64,000 bases of DNA from Halomarina salina (GCF_023074835.1 NZ_JALLGW010000001.1:1984001-2048000); one strand, 5' to 3'. Counted from the stretch's first letter, positions 54,616 to 63,364 are shown. The notes: generated from the sequence alone by a model not told the origin. A program made the numbers and translations.

Positions 54616-55971
54616 ATGCGTGTCGAGACGTATGGACGGTACAGCCAATCTGATCTTGGACTTGATGACGAGGAGTGGGGCGCACTCCAGCACTACATAG
54701 ACACTATCACCACAGCTCTCGAAGACGAGGTCACCAATGCTAGGGGTGTTGAAGGTGTTGAAGAAGCCCCACCATCGATTGATAGCAACGAATTCAACCC
54801 TGGCGGCTGGGTAGGGCTGTTCCCAGGCGACGTAATCGTCGTCGCGAGTCATCTCTCTACCGATGAATACGAAGTGCTTCTGCAGGAGACTCAAAAGTGG
54901 GTCGAAATCATAGGTGCGACGACGTTTGAAGCTGCATTCCCACTCTCCCCGGAGTTGCTACTCGATTTTCGAACACAGCTCGCTGCCTACAGTAAAGCGC
55001 TCATAGAGCTGTCCGAAAGCCTGCGAAACCAACGTTTACCGGTGGAAGTACAGCGCACGCAGAACCGCGGGCTCGAGCCACAAGGGCGACCCCTGTTTGG
55101 AGAGACCATGCGTGAAGCGGCCCGTGGCTCGCAGCAAGTCGTCAGCGAAGAGGTCAAGTTCAGCTTTGACACTGTTCTAAACCACCTCCTCGTCCGGTTC
55201 CATATCGATCTCCTCACCGAAATGCAGGCTCTATCGGAGAGTTACGCCTATTACGAGTCAGCGTTCGCATCTCAAGTTTCGTATCACGAAGACTTCGTGA
55301 ATACAGGTATCCCGAGTCGGTTCGTCGATAAAGCTGTCGAGCGTGACTTCACTGCGCCCGACGTGATCGCTGAAGCACGACGAGAGGCATCTGGTTCGAT
55401 GGCGGAAATCATCGACCTTTGGGAAGCGTTCCAGCGGGATATTGGCATGGAACTCTCCCTATCACGCAATCTAAATACGGCAGTCAAGCCGATTAGCAAA
55501 CTATACGAGCTCTGGTGTCTCGGCATCTTGCTGGACACACTCACTGAAGTCTGCGGACGGCCACCGAAGAGTCCGGAGTCGATCAACCGTGAGTATCGGT
55601 TCGGCGATGGTGTGCGTCTCCACTACAACCGGTCCCTCGGTCGATTCAGCCAGTACTTCAAAGACGAACTTGGGATTCGGAATGGGCCAGGGCAACCCGA
55701 TTTCGCTCTCGAGATCGATGGAGAGATTGCTTGGATCGGAGATGCCAAATTTAAGACGGAAGTGAGGCTTGCAGACTATCGTCGCTTCCTCGCCTACGTT
55801 GTTGACTTACTCCACCCTGACAAACCGAGTTCAATTCTCTACGCCTCTGAGGAGTCCAAGGGTCAGAAGCGCGTTCGGGATTACGATATTGATCATATCG
55901 CCCTTCGCCCCAATACTAGAGTGAAAGCTCGCTCGGACCTACTGAACGCCTTTGAGCTACTCGTGGGGTAG
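54616..55971 (+). CDS. mcrC: McrC-like nuclease subunit (DUF2357 plus PD-(D/E)XK), 451 aa
   Basis: Partner of the McrB protein. The first about 300 residues resemble DUF2357 (helical, with EVQRTQNRGLEPQGRPLFGE and the RSL-type region LYELWCLGILLDTLTEVCG). The C-terminal nuclease has the motif QPDFALEIDG (D362) followed by WIGDAKFK (D376-A-K378), the PD-(D/E)XK pattern. GTG 54610 overlaps the mcrB stop by 4 nt; ATG 54616 comes 2 nt after it. Either start means translational coupling. Confidence 0.85.
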   Translation: MRVETYGRYSQSDLGLDDEEWGALQHYIDTITTALEDEVTNARGVEGVEEAPPSIDSNEFNPGGWVGLFPGDVIVVASHLSTDEYEVLLQETQKWVEIIGATTFEAAFPLSPELLLDFRTQLAAYSKALIELSESLRNQRLPVEVQRTQNRGLEPQGRPLFGETMREAARGSQQVVSEEVKFSFDTVLNHLLVRFHIDLLTEMQALSESYAYYESAFASQVSYHEDFVNTGIPSRFVDKAVERDFTAPDVIAEARREASGSMAEIIDLWEAFQRDIGMELSLSRNLNTAVKPISKLYELWCLGILLDTLTEVCGRPPKSPESINREYRFGDGVRLHYNRSLGRFSQYFKDELGIRNGPGQPDFALEIDGEIAWIGDAKFKTEVRLADYRRFLAYVVDLLHPDKPSSILYASEESKGQKRVRDYDIDHIALRPNTRVKARSDLLNAFELLVG

Positions 55972-56218
55972 CACTACTTCACCGGGGGGCATTGCCATCT
56001 ATCGGTTTCGATTGATTTCTGAGGAGAGTCATCGATTGTTACCAAAGACCTGTCGAGACTGGTTCCCCCTAGTGTAGCTTTTCCGCAGAGTCATCGGCGG
56101 GAGCTTCAGAGACGATTCCGAAATCCGGGCCAGTAATGACTACAAAAACATTCTGGATTCTAGAGGTATTAGGTATTGTGACCAGAACACTTGTCACCTT
56201 CAGCAGGATGGTACAATT

Positions 56219-57076
56219 ATGCGAGAGGATCGTGTAGCGGCCGTCTCAGAAGCTATTGCAGACATCGGTTACGAGGGAATCGTCGCTTTCGATCAGTTCG
56301 AACCTGAGTACACCACTATTGAACGACTCTACGAGGAGTTCAGAAATACTGACCGAGTTCAGCTGCTGGCCATCTGTGCGACGACACAGGACTTTCAGCT
56401 TAATGGAGACGCCCAAGCATTCTGGCAGACACTTACTGACGTGGCGCTTGAATACGGCTCTTTGGACTCGCTCACCGATGTAGAAGCGATATTATGGAGG
56501 TTCATGGAGGAACCGGTCAATGCCCGGTTCACGAGTATGAAGACCACTCGGCTCAGGAAATTACTCAAGTCTGAATTCCCTGAATGGTTCTTAGCGAGTC
56601 ATCGTGATGTGGACCCGTTCGAGGTGTGGGAACGACTTGCGGACGGCATCGAGAACAAGAAGCGAAAGAAGACGGTGGTCCTCTCGATGAAAATCTACGA
56701 CATTGCCCACCTCATCGACACAGGCGAGTATCTGCAATTTCCCTCGGATATCCCAATCCCGTGTGACCTCCAGGTCGAGCGGGTCTCAGAAACCGCGGGG
56801 ATAACGGTCTCCACGAAGACGGGTGACGTCATGGCTGCCTGGGGGGAGGTAATGGAACGAGTTAGTGAGGAGGTCGGCCGTCCCATCTCGTTGCTCCGCA
56901 TTGACTCAATCATCTGGCAGGCCGGACAAATTATCGGGGACGCAGGTGAGAATCTCGAGCAGAGCCGCCTAGCGCTCGACGCTCATTTTCAGGAAGTCGG
57001 TCTTGAGGATCCCGAGCGCACCGCTCTTGCCAACGAACTAACAGCGTGTATACAATCGCACCCAGGACCACGATGA
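56219..57076 (+). CDS. AGOG-like DNA N-glycosylase/lyase, 285 aa
   Basis: The protein matches archaeal 8-oxoguanine DNA glycosylase (AGOG, helix-hairpin-helix superfamily) in several places: GDAQAFWQTLTDVALEYG (residues 63-80), NARFTSMKTTRLRKLLK (101-117), KTVVLSMKIYDIAHLI with the candidate catalytic Lys 158 (151-166), DIPIPCDLQVERV with candidate catalytic Asp 183 (177-189), and RIDSIIWQAG (227-236). Typical AGOGs excise oxidised guanine and cut the strand. This one is not next to repair genes. Its stop overlaps the start of a PD-(D/E)XK gene by ATGA, and that gene is coupled to a DUF6884-like gene. The divergence and context suggest a changed target, possibly a modified base in invading DNA; that is inference. 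Confidence 0.75.
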   Translation: MREDRVAAVSEAIADIGYEGIVAFDQFEPEYTTIERLYEEFRNTDRVQLLAICATTQDFQLNGDAQAFWQTLTDVALEYGSLDSLTDVEAILWRFMEEPVNARFTSMKTTRLRKLLKSEFPEWFLASHRDVDPFEVWERLADGIENKKRKKTVVLSMKIYDIAHLIDTGEYLQFPSDIPIPCDLQVERVSETAGITVSTKTGDVMAAWGEVMERVSEEVGRPISLLRIDSIIWQAGQIIGDAGENLEQSRLALDAHFQEVGLEDPERTALANELTACIQSHPGPR

Positions 57077-57687
57077 AGCGCTCGAGCTATCGAATTCAAC
57101 AGCTGGCGCAGGCCTTCGCACACACAATCCCGATCGTCGACGAGACAGCCACCCATAGGAGGTGGAGGCCTGGCATCGGCCCCTTCGAAGAGGAGCGCCA
57201 ACTCGAACAGCTCCGAGAGGAGGTAGAGAATAGGGGACTGATTGAGGTGACAATCAACTACGAAGAACCCTATCCGGACTCCAGCCGCCGTGTCGATCTG
57301 CTCTTGGATGATGGTGGCAACCAGTTACCAATCGAGGCGAAGCTCATCCGATTCCGACGGGACAACGGCAATATCGATCCGAATATGTACAAGAGCGTGT
57401 TCAGTCCGTTTCCGGAGCGGAGTTCGTCGTCGATGCTGACGGACTGCCAGAAATTAGCCGAGTCCGGATTCGACTTTCCTTGTGGAGTACTTGGACTCTA
57501 TTACGAGTCCAACGAGGAAGCGTACGAGGAGCTCCGTGCGGACCGAATCGCAGAGAAATTCACCCTCGATGTAGGGTACTGGTACGATATTCCGATCGAA
57601 CCTATTTGCGTCGAATCGTTTAGCGGCCTCCGCCATCCACATCACCAACAGGGGGCAGTCATCGCCTGGGAACTCACAGAACCATGA
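57073..57687 (+). CDS. PD-(D/E)XK nuclease-like protein, 204 aa
   Basis: The motif RRVDLLLDDG then NQLPIEAKLIRFRRDNG (Asp, spacer, Glu-x-Lys, residues about 75-95) fits the PD-(D/E)XK restriction-nuclease fold, preceded by a helical segment with GPFEEERQLEQLREEVE and followed by conserved-looking LGLYYESNEEAYEELRADRI. Size fits a single nuclease domain. ATG 57073 overlaps the upstream stop (ATGA), and its own stop overlaps the next start in the same way. Likely the strand-cutting member of the three-gene operon. The nuclease call rests on one motif. Confidence 0.65.
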   Translation: MKRSSYRIQQLAQAFAHTIPIVDETATHRRWRPGIGPFEEERQLEQLREEVENRGLIEVTINYEEPYPDSSRRVDLLLDDGGNQLPIEAKLIRFRRDNGNIDPNMYKSVFSPFPERSSSSMLTDCQKLAESGFDFPCGVLGLYYESNEEAYEELRADRIAEKFTLDVGYWYDIPIEPICVESFSGLRHPHHQQGAVIAWELTEP

Positions 57688-58127
57688 CGCGAGAAATAGG
57701 ACTCGTCAGTTGCGTCAAAACCAAACAGGATAGGGCAACGAAACCCCGCGATCTCTACACATCTCAGTACTACCGAAAGATGCGGTCGTACGCCGAAGAG
57801 GAACACGACGAGTGGTGGATTCTCTCGGCGAAACATGGCCTACTCGATCCTGATGGACCACCGGTCGAACCCTACGATGAGGCGCTCAGAGAGGCAAGCG
57901 TCGCGGAAAAGCGTGACTGGGCGGAGAGAGTGTACCAAGAACTCGAAGCAGCCGGGCTTCTCGAGCCAGGAGTGCATCTTGTGATTCACGCAGGGGAAGA
58001 CTACTATGGCCACCTCATCCCGAAAATCCGGGATTTGGAGGGTACGAGTTTTGAAATACCGACAAAGGGCCTTTCAATCGGTGAAACGGTTTCATGGTAC
58101 ACGGAGCAAGAGGACAGACAGATCTGA
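57684..58127 (+). CDS. DUF6884-like protein, 147 aa
   Basis: The sequence pattern LVSCVKTKQDRATKPRDLYT, WWILSAKHGLLDPDG, VEPYDEAL and HLVIHAGEDYYGHLIP follows the DUF6884 family as I remember it, small proteins found in phages and mobile elements. The ILSAKHGLL...PY part has a distant look of the YaaA family, which binds DNA; that similarity is only a theme. No biochemical role is known to me. It is the last gene of the ATGA-coupled glycosylase-nuclease operon. Confidence 0.65.
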   Translation: MTREIGLVSCVKTKQDRATKPRDLYTSQYYRKMRSYAEEEHDEWWILSAKHGLLDPDGPPVEPYDEALREASVAEKRDWAERVYQELEAAGLLEPGVHLVIHAGEDYYGHLIPKIRDLEGTSFEIPTKGLSIGETVSWYTEQEDRQI

Positions 58128-58386
58128 CCTGGCGCCGTACGATATCGAAGCTGTGGCCGGTTCAGAAGCCTATTCCGTAGGCCATCTCGAAACCCAGCGG
58201 GGGTATATGGATGCTTTTCACACCGATTGACATCATCAGTGTTATAATTGCGAAACTAGCCTATCTGCTGAATTGTTTCTGACTCCTCAACATCTTTCGG
58301 AACGCGGCCCGCGAGGCTCATTTCTGTTGTTGTAATCGATAGTGGTACTACTGATACCGGTTGCTGTGATACTACTGAACTCTCGA

Positions 58387-58689
58387 TTAGGCTTTGTTGA
58401 GGAACTCGTCTGCCGCGTATCCAGATTCAGACATCATCATCCTGGCACTGCGTCGGACTTCCCTGTTGGGGGGCCGACGGCCATTCTCTCTAATTTTGCT
58501 CTTAATGTACTCCGCTACTTTATCTACCTCGCTCGCTGTAGCGCATTCGGCAACGCTCCGGAGTGACCTTTCATATCCCTTCATCGCGGGGGGCAATCCC
58601 TGACGGCTACTGATGACAGCGTCGTTTGTTTGCCCGATCTCCCGAAGATGTCCCTGTACGCGCAGTTCTATGTCTCGCGAGAGCGTCAT
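58387..58689 (-). CDS. Unknown small helical protein, 100 aa
   Basis: The protein is charged and helical (LSRDIELRVQGHLREIGQTN, ASEVDKVAEYIKSKIRENGR). No family recognised. ATG 58689 is the likely start. Convergent with the DUF6884-like gene across a 260-bp gap. Confidence 0.5.
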   Translation of the reverse strand: MTLSRDIELRVQGHLREIGQTNDAVISSRQGLPPAMKGYERSLRSVAECATASEVDKVAEYIKSKIRENGRRPPNREVRRSARMMMSESGYAADEFLNKA

Positions 58690-59050
58690 ACAATTCTTTC
58701 AAGGCTATCTAGGTATCAATCCTCGGTTACCATGATTCTGCTCTCCCACAATTGCCTGAACAACCAATCTACGGATTGCTTGTCATAGCATCAGGCAAAC
58801 TGCGTCCACTTAGACGGTTTTACGGGAATATCATAGGACAGACTCCCGGAATAGATCCTGTACGCGGAACCGGTATCACCGAGCCAGCTATGGTGGGACT
58901 GCTACCGCTCAGAATGGATATGTCTGGCTCAGCACTGACTATAATATTATGAATTTTACATATCTATAATCGGATTCAGAGTATATCTGTCGGGAGCCGT
59001 ACCTCTGAGGAAGGGGGGGACAACGGGTTACCAGAATAGGGCTAAGCAGA
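58690..59050. other. AT-rich gap, nothing identified
   Basis: Neither strand has a frame with family resemblance. The sequence is AT-rich towards 58,930-58,980, which may hold promoter or terminator sequence. Confidence 0.4.
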
Positions 59051-59692
59051 TCACTGCCGTCGCTCCATAATCACGGTAATATCTTTATCGTAAAACTCCG
59101 AAAAAACTTCTTCAATTATATGACGCTCTGATTTTACTTGGCTAGAATCCGCAAATACACGGACCTCATCAACATCCGTGAGGTCCATACGGATGTCGTT
59201 ACGGGCGAGGTTGATAACGTCTCGATACATCACCGGATCTCCCGCTTCGATTTTCTCTTTGATCTGTTGAATCCCCTCAATCCGCCGACTTCGCACGATC
59301 ACGCTTACATCAGTTTGGACAATTTTGGCGTCGGCCGCTGTCCCGAGATCCCCGTCCCCTCTTTCGATTCCGTTTTCGAAAATCGCCTCGGCATCATATC
59401 CCTGGCTCTTCAGCCCAGCATAAATCCACCCAATCAGGGCTTCTATGGCCGACAAGAGGTCGGTGTCCTCCTCATCCAACCACTCATCCGCGTTCTCAAA
59501 TATCTTGTCACGATCTCGATCTCTCAAGGCTAACTCTATCAGCTCGAAATCGAGAATCGCGTTATGAATGCGTTTTCGGATAGTAGCGCGCTTATTGTAG
59601 TGGACCTGTTGGGATTCGTATTCCTTTTCTCCTCGAAGATATGCTCTGTCTGACCGTCGGAGTAGCCCAGACTGTCGATCTTCAGATGGCAT
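59051..59692 (-). CDS. Unknown 213-aa protein divergent from the integrase
   Basis: The segment LLRRSDRAYLRGEKEYESQQ with KRATIRKRIHNAILDFELIE (residues about 10-55) matches a haloarchaeal family I have seen on plasmids and next to integrases, of unknown role. The rest is mixed helix/strand with a basic region near residue 130. It shares a 50-bp intergenic region with the integrase side. It may control excision or integration. Confidence 0.6.
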   Translation of the reverse strand: MPSEDRQSGLLRRSDRAYLRGEKEYESQQVHYNKRATIRKRIHNAILDFELIELALRDRDRDKIFENADEWLDEEDTDLLSAIEALIGWIYAGLKSQGYDAEAIFENGIERGDGDLGTAADAKIVQTDVSVIVRSRRIEGIQQIKEKIEAGDPVMYRDVINLARNDIRMDLTDVDEVRVFADSSQVKSERHIIEEVFSEFYDKDITVIMERRQ

Positions 59693-59698
59693 GATTGT

Positions 59699-59726
59699 CT
59701 AACCTATTTTTGGTTAGTTGCTAACC
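59699..59726. promoter_or_regulatory. Operator-like repeats between the 213-aa gene and the integrase side
   Basis: CTAACC (59699-59704), GGTTAG (59712-59717) and CTAACC (59721-59726) alternate in orientation within 28 bp, between divergent genes. The AT-rich centre ctattttt could serve as a TATA region. A repressor binding here could control both directions. Confidence 0.5.
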
Positions 59727-59741
59727 CCATATCTATTTGTT

Positions 59742-60063
59742 CATGGCACCAAACTGCATAGACAGCCTGACCAGGCGATCTGGTCATTCGGTTGGAAAGC
59801 AAATCACCCTGCCACAAAAGTGGTGGGACACGTTGCACGCATCGGCCGATGCCGTAGGAGTCAGCTGGAAACTTGTCTCCTACAGCATCGAACCTTCCGC
59901 ATGGAGCAGACCGACAATCGGTGCCCCGAGAGAAACTATGGCGGCGAGTGCTAAAGTGGTTTCTCCGGGCTACATCGGATCCTGCCTCGGGAGTTGCTGG
60001 CCCAAAACTAGCATACTCACCCAATGGAAAAGACTAGAACGCAAGCAGTGGAGGAATCGACTG
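59742..60063 (+). other. Open frame upstream of the integrase, possible separate domain or remnant
   Basis: The frame is continuous with the integrase and starts at ATG 59742 (MAPNCIDSLTRRSGHSVGKQ, then ITLPQKWWDTL). The first 35 residues have a faint AbrB-like look. The following part is Ser/Trp-rich and unlike any integrase. It could be an N-terminal extension, a separate small gene later fused by mutation, or non-coding. Confidence 0.35.
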
Positions 60064-61185
60064 ATGAGTAGCGATCTCGTACCCCTTTCGCCGGAAGAAG
60101 CAGAGGAGATGTGGCTCAATCGTCTGCAGTCCGAGCGTTCTGAGGAAACGCTCGATAGCTATCGATATCGGATTGATCAGTTTGTCTACTGGTGCGAGGA
60201 TGAGGGAACAGACAATCTGAACCATCTCACGGGCCGAGATATATATCAATTCGACGCCGCACGTCGAGCTGAGGACCTCGCTATAAGTACGCTGAACAAC
60301 CAACTGGGTACGCTTCGACAGTACCTCGAGTTTTGTGTCGACGTAGATGCTGTCCCGCCAACGCTTCCCGCGAAGGTCGAGGTTCCAAGGCTCGCAAACT
60401 CAGCTGCAGTAAATGAAGATAAGATCACGTCTGAGCGAGCAGAGAATATCCTCACCCATCTAGACCGGTATGAATACGCATCGCGCGACCACGTGATCTT
60501 CGCGCTGATGTGGCACACGACGGCTCGACTTGGTGCAATTCACGCATTAGACGTCGAAGACTGTTACCTCGATGCAGAGGACCTCAAGCGTCTCGGCCAT
60601 GCTGATGACATCACCGAGGAGGACATAGAGCGAGCAGAGCTCCCCTTTATCTACATTCGTCATCGGCCAGAGTCGGAAACAGAACTGAAGAATAAAAATG
60701 AGGGCGAGCGCCCCGTGATGTTAAGCCCCGATGTAGGTGATCTACTCCGAGACTACATCAAAGTCTCGCGAATTGAAGCTACAGACGACTACGGACGAAA
60801 TCCGCTTCTCTCGACAAAGCGAGGAGGGAGAAGGATGTCCAAAAGTGCGATTCGATCGCGATGCAACATCCTCACTCAACCTTGCCGGTTTGGAATTGAG
60901 TGTCCACACGGCCGAGACGTGGATACCTGCGAGGCTCGGGAGCATGGGTATGAAAGTCGCTGTCCATCAGCTCGCTCCCCACATCCGATTCGTACCGGAG
61001 CAATCACTCACCATATCGACTGTGGGTGGCCACCGTCCGTACTAGCTGAACGCGTGAACGCAACGCCGGATGTCATTCGAAATCACTACGACCACCCTGA
61101 ACCGCTGAAGCGAATGGAATCGCGTAGAAAGCATCTCGGTAAGCTGAACCAGGACAGCACCAATTCTGGGAGCGATAGCGAATAA
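60064..61185 (+). CDS. Tyrosine integrase of the element, SNJ2-like type, 373 aa
   Basis: Catalyses recombination between the tRNA-Pro 3' end and the element. Core-binding domain: EEMWLNRLQSERSEETLDSY at about residue 15 to about 100. Catalytic residues: R155 in HTTARLGAIHALD, H307 and R310 in SPHPIRTGAITHHID, and Y342 in IRNHYDHPE. An extra Cys-rich stretch before box II (CRFGIECPHGRDVDTCEA) is typical of this haloarchaeal type. ATG 60064 starts the conserved protein (MSSDLVPLSPEEAEEMWL); the frame is open further upstream. It ends 54 bp before attR. Confidence 0.9.
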   Translation: MSSDLVPLSPEEAEEMWLNRLQSERSEETLDSYRYRIDQFVYWCEDEGTDNLNHLTGRDIYQFDAARRAEDLAISTLNNQLGTLRQYLEFCVDVDAVPPTLPAKVEVPRLANSAAVNEDKITSERAENILTHLDRYEYASRDHVIFALMWHTTARLGAIHALDVEDCYLDAEDLKRLGHADDITEEDIERAELPFIYIRHRPESETELKNKNEGERPVMLSPDVGDLLRDYIKVSRIEATDDYGRNPLLSTKRGGRRMSKSAIRSRCNILTQPCRFGIECPHGRDVDTCEAREHGYESRCPSARSPHPIRTGAITHHIDCGWPPSVLAERVNATPDVIRNHYDHPEPLKRMESRRKHLGKLNQDSTNSGSDSE

Positions 61186-61238
61186 CGATGAATCAGGCTC
61201 TCGCGAACGACGGTACATGCGTCACGCGAGAGCCGCGT

Positions 61239-61255
61239 ATCTCAGCGGTCCCATA
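61239..61255 (+). repeat. Attachment site attR
   Basis: Exact 17-bp copy of the tRNA-Pro end (ATCTCAGCGGTCCCATA), without the rest of the tRNA. Chromosomal genes resume just beyond. Confidence 0.9.
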
Positions 61256-61325
61256 TACTTCTGTCGCGAGCACACTCGCGAGCGACGACGTTAGGCGGAG
61301 CTGATATTCGAGCACCGAGTGACTG

Positions 61326-61766
61326 CTACCCGTCGAGACGGGCTTCGACATGGTCTCGAAGCACCGTCCGATGACAGCGTTTCTTGTCCGTATTCTCGAA
61401 ACAGACCAGCGCGAGGTCCTCCCCGGACCGGACCCTGTCCACGAGCCCCTCGACTGCGTCCCGGGCGTCCGGGGTAGACGCGAGGTGGTCGCGGTACCGC
61501 GCTTCGAACTCGACCTCCTCCCAGGCGGCGTTGTGCGCGCCCTCGTCGCACATCCCCCGCCGCTTCAGCGCGTCGTGGCGACGCTTGGTCGCGTCGAGGA
61601 GGTCCGCGGGCGGTCCGAGCGACGGCTGGTTCTCGTCGACCGTCGACCGGAACCAGCCCGTGGGTCGCCGGACGACGCCGACGAGCGTCGTCTCCGCCGG
61701 CAGGTCGACCAGCCCGTGCTGGAGCGCCGCGACGTACGTGTCCCGCACTCGCCCGGAGGTGTTCAT
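61326..61766 (-). CDS. DUF488 family protein, 146 aa
   Basis: The end of the protein has LALVCFENTDKKRCHRTVL, the DUF488 signature (Cys and CHR motif), and earlier parts LVGVVRRPTGWFRS and WEEVEFEARYRDHLA fit. Function not established; the cysteine suggests a phosphatase-like or nuclease-like activity, unproven. Confidence 0.75.
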   Translation of the reverse strand: MNTSGRVRDTYVAALQHGLVDLPAETTLVGVVRRPTGWFRSTVDENQPSLGPPADLLDATKRRHDALKRRGMCDEGAHNAAWEEVEFEARYRDHLASTPDARDAVEGLVDRVRSGEDLALVCFENTDKKRCHRTVLRDHVEARLDG

Positions 61767-61903
61767 GACGTGCTGCTCGTTCGGGAGCGTCGGTGGTCAA
61801 TGGCACGGTGGTGGCCACCGGTGGCTCGACTCGTCCCGTCACCAGTGACCGAGGTGTCCAGGTCGGTATCGCCGAGTGGGTCGGGAGGGGGGACGGTCCG
61901 TGG

Positions 61904-62674
61904 TCAGTCCCCCGCAGCGGTCCCCTCGCGCATCTCCGAGGGGTCGCTCATCCCCTCCTTGACGCCGAATTCCACGAGCAGGACGTTGACCGGCCACGCG
62001 ACGAGGAAGCCGATGGACAGCGAGAACACCAGCGCCGACCAGAACAGTATCTCGCCCATGTGCGCGTCGGCGGCCAGGAGCAGGTCGGTCCCGATGGCGA
62101 AGATCTCCATGACGGTGATGGAGGGGGTCTCGCTCAGCAGCGCGTCCCAGGTCGCCTCTTTGAACCCGACGCCGTCCTGCATCAACGGGCCGATGGTCAG
62201 GGCGTAGCCGAAGAGGTACGCGAAGCCGAACGTGATCGCCGCGACCCACCCGACAGTGAGTGCGAGGATTCCCTGAGCGATCGTGATACCGACGACCTCG
62301 CCGGCACCACACCCCGAGTAACAGTGCGCGGTCGAACGGAAGCCCCGTCGCCACAGCGAGTCGTGCGCGATCTGCGTTCGACCGGTGTACCAGTAGACGG
62401 CGAGCCCGAACGGGCCGGAGTACAGGACGACGAGCGTCCAGACCGCCTTCATCATCGACCCGAGCGGTTCGTTGTTCGACCGGAGGTCCCACCAGAGCAC
62501 GCCGACGCAGGCGAGGACGACGAGCGCCCACACACCGACGATGGTGGGGTTCGAGAGGATCGGGACGAGCACCTCTCGAGCCGGTTCGAACGCGTGTTCG
62601 ACCTGTTTCGCGAGGCCTGCGAGCCCCCCATCCGACTGGAGCATGGAGGCCAACGCCGCTGTGTTCGTGGTCAT
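61904..62674 (-). CDS. DUF4396-type multi-span membrane protein, 256 aa
   Basis: Six or so membrane helices. The segment HCYSGCGAGEVVGITIAQG, with His and two Cys, is characteristic of DUF4396 membrane proteins, as I recall. Met/His residues in helices (GDxxxAADAHMGE region) might bind a metal. ATG 62674 gives MTTNTAALASMLQSD as the start; the open frame above it is Arg-rich shadow. Confidence 0.7.
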   Translation of the reverse strand: MTTNTAALASMLQSDGGLAGLAKQVEHAFEPAREVLVPILSNPTIVGVWALVVLACVGVLWWDLRSNNEPLGSMMKAVWTLVVLYSGPFGLAVYWYTGRTQIAHDSLWRRGFRSTAHCYSGCGAGEVVGITIAQGILALTVGWVAAITFGFAYLFGYALTIGPLMQDGVGFKEATWDALLSETPSITVMEIFAIGTDLLLAADAHMGEILFWSALVFSLSIGFLVAWPVNVLLVEFGVKEGMSDPSEMREGTAAGD

Positions 62675-63022
62675 CGTCTGCCCTGACCTTCTCGCGGCAC
62701 GTTTAACGGGTTTGTGCCTCGGGAACCAAACTGGCGTCTCCGGGGCTGTTCGGTCGCCTCGTCGACCTGCGCCCGGTATCGGCCGTAGACGCGACGGTTC
62801 CACTCAACTGGGCCGAGAGACGACTGGGTTTGGTTACTTCGGGCGACCGGTGTGGTCCACCGAACGTCGTGAACCCGAAGTTCGAGTCGTGGGACAGCGA
62901 CCACCGGTAGCGGGCGCGCTACCGGTCGACTGCGACGAGCCACATGAAGGTGGTGCCCGCAGGCGAGGCTTGTATCGTTAGCGAAAAACCGCTTGAACGG
63001 GACGCCCGTCGTTAGAGATGCA

Positions 63023-63364
63023 ATGGCGCTACAACAGATCGACCACCTGAGCGAGGAGCAACGCGAGTGTATCGACAACTGCAACGAGGCCGCACAGGTC
63101 TGCGAGTGGTGTGCCGACGAGTGCGCCGGCCACGGCGAGGAGATGGCCGAGTGCGTCCGCCTCTGTCGTGACGTCGCCGACATCGCCAGCCTGCACGCGC
63201 GGTTCATGGCGCGGGACTCCGACTACAGCGGCGACCTCGGAGAGCTCTGCGCGGAGGCCTGCGAGGCGTGCGCCGACGAGTGCGAACAGCACGACCACGA
63301 CCACTGTCAGGCGTGCGTCGACGTGCTCCGCGAGTGCGCGGAGACCTGCCGCTCGATGGCCTGA
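63023..63364 (+). CDS. Cysteine-rich four-helix copper-binding protein (DUF326-like), 113 aa
   Basis: Twelve or so cysteines line helices in CxxxC/CxxC spacing: CIDNCNEAAQVCEWCADEC, ECVRLC, CAEACEACADECEQHDHDHC and CVDVLRECAETC. This is the pattern of copper-storage/DUF326 four-helix bundles, which hold Cu(I) in the core. ATG 63023 lies in front of MALQQIDHLSEEQREC. Possibly works with the DUF4396 membrane protein encoded nearby in metal handling (inference). Confidence 0.82.
   Translation: MALQQIDHLSEEQRECIDNCNEAAQVCEWCADECAGHGEEMAECVRLCRDVADIASLHARFMARDSDYSGDLGELCAEACEACADECEQHDHDHCQACVDVLRECAETCRSMA

Larger units (their letters stand above)
36033..61255. mobile_element. 25-kb integrative element in tRNA-Pro carrying a defence-gene cargo
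   Basis: It is bounded by 17-bp direct repeats of the tRNA end, with the integrase gene 54 bp from the right repeat. It interrupts chromosomal DNA: core genes lie on both sides. Composition inside is patchy and lower in GC than the flanks, especially 38.4-42.0 kb. The cargo includes two type IV restriction modules and several unknown nuclease-like genes. No virion or conjugation genes were recognised. Confidence 0.9.

Noticed and set aside
58128-58230. Alternative-frame extension after the DUF6884-like stop
   Set aside because: It has plausible composition (APYDIEAVAGSEAYSVGHLE) but no start and no evidence that the upstream gene is frame-shifted; the DUF6884-like protein already has a normal end.
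60742-61045. Frames overlapping the integrase on both strands
   Set aside because: The integrase frame has all catalytic residues in order; the others have no family resemblance.
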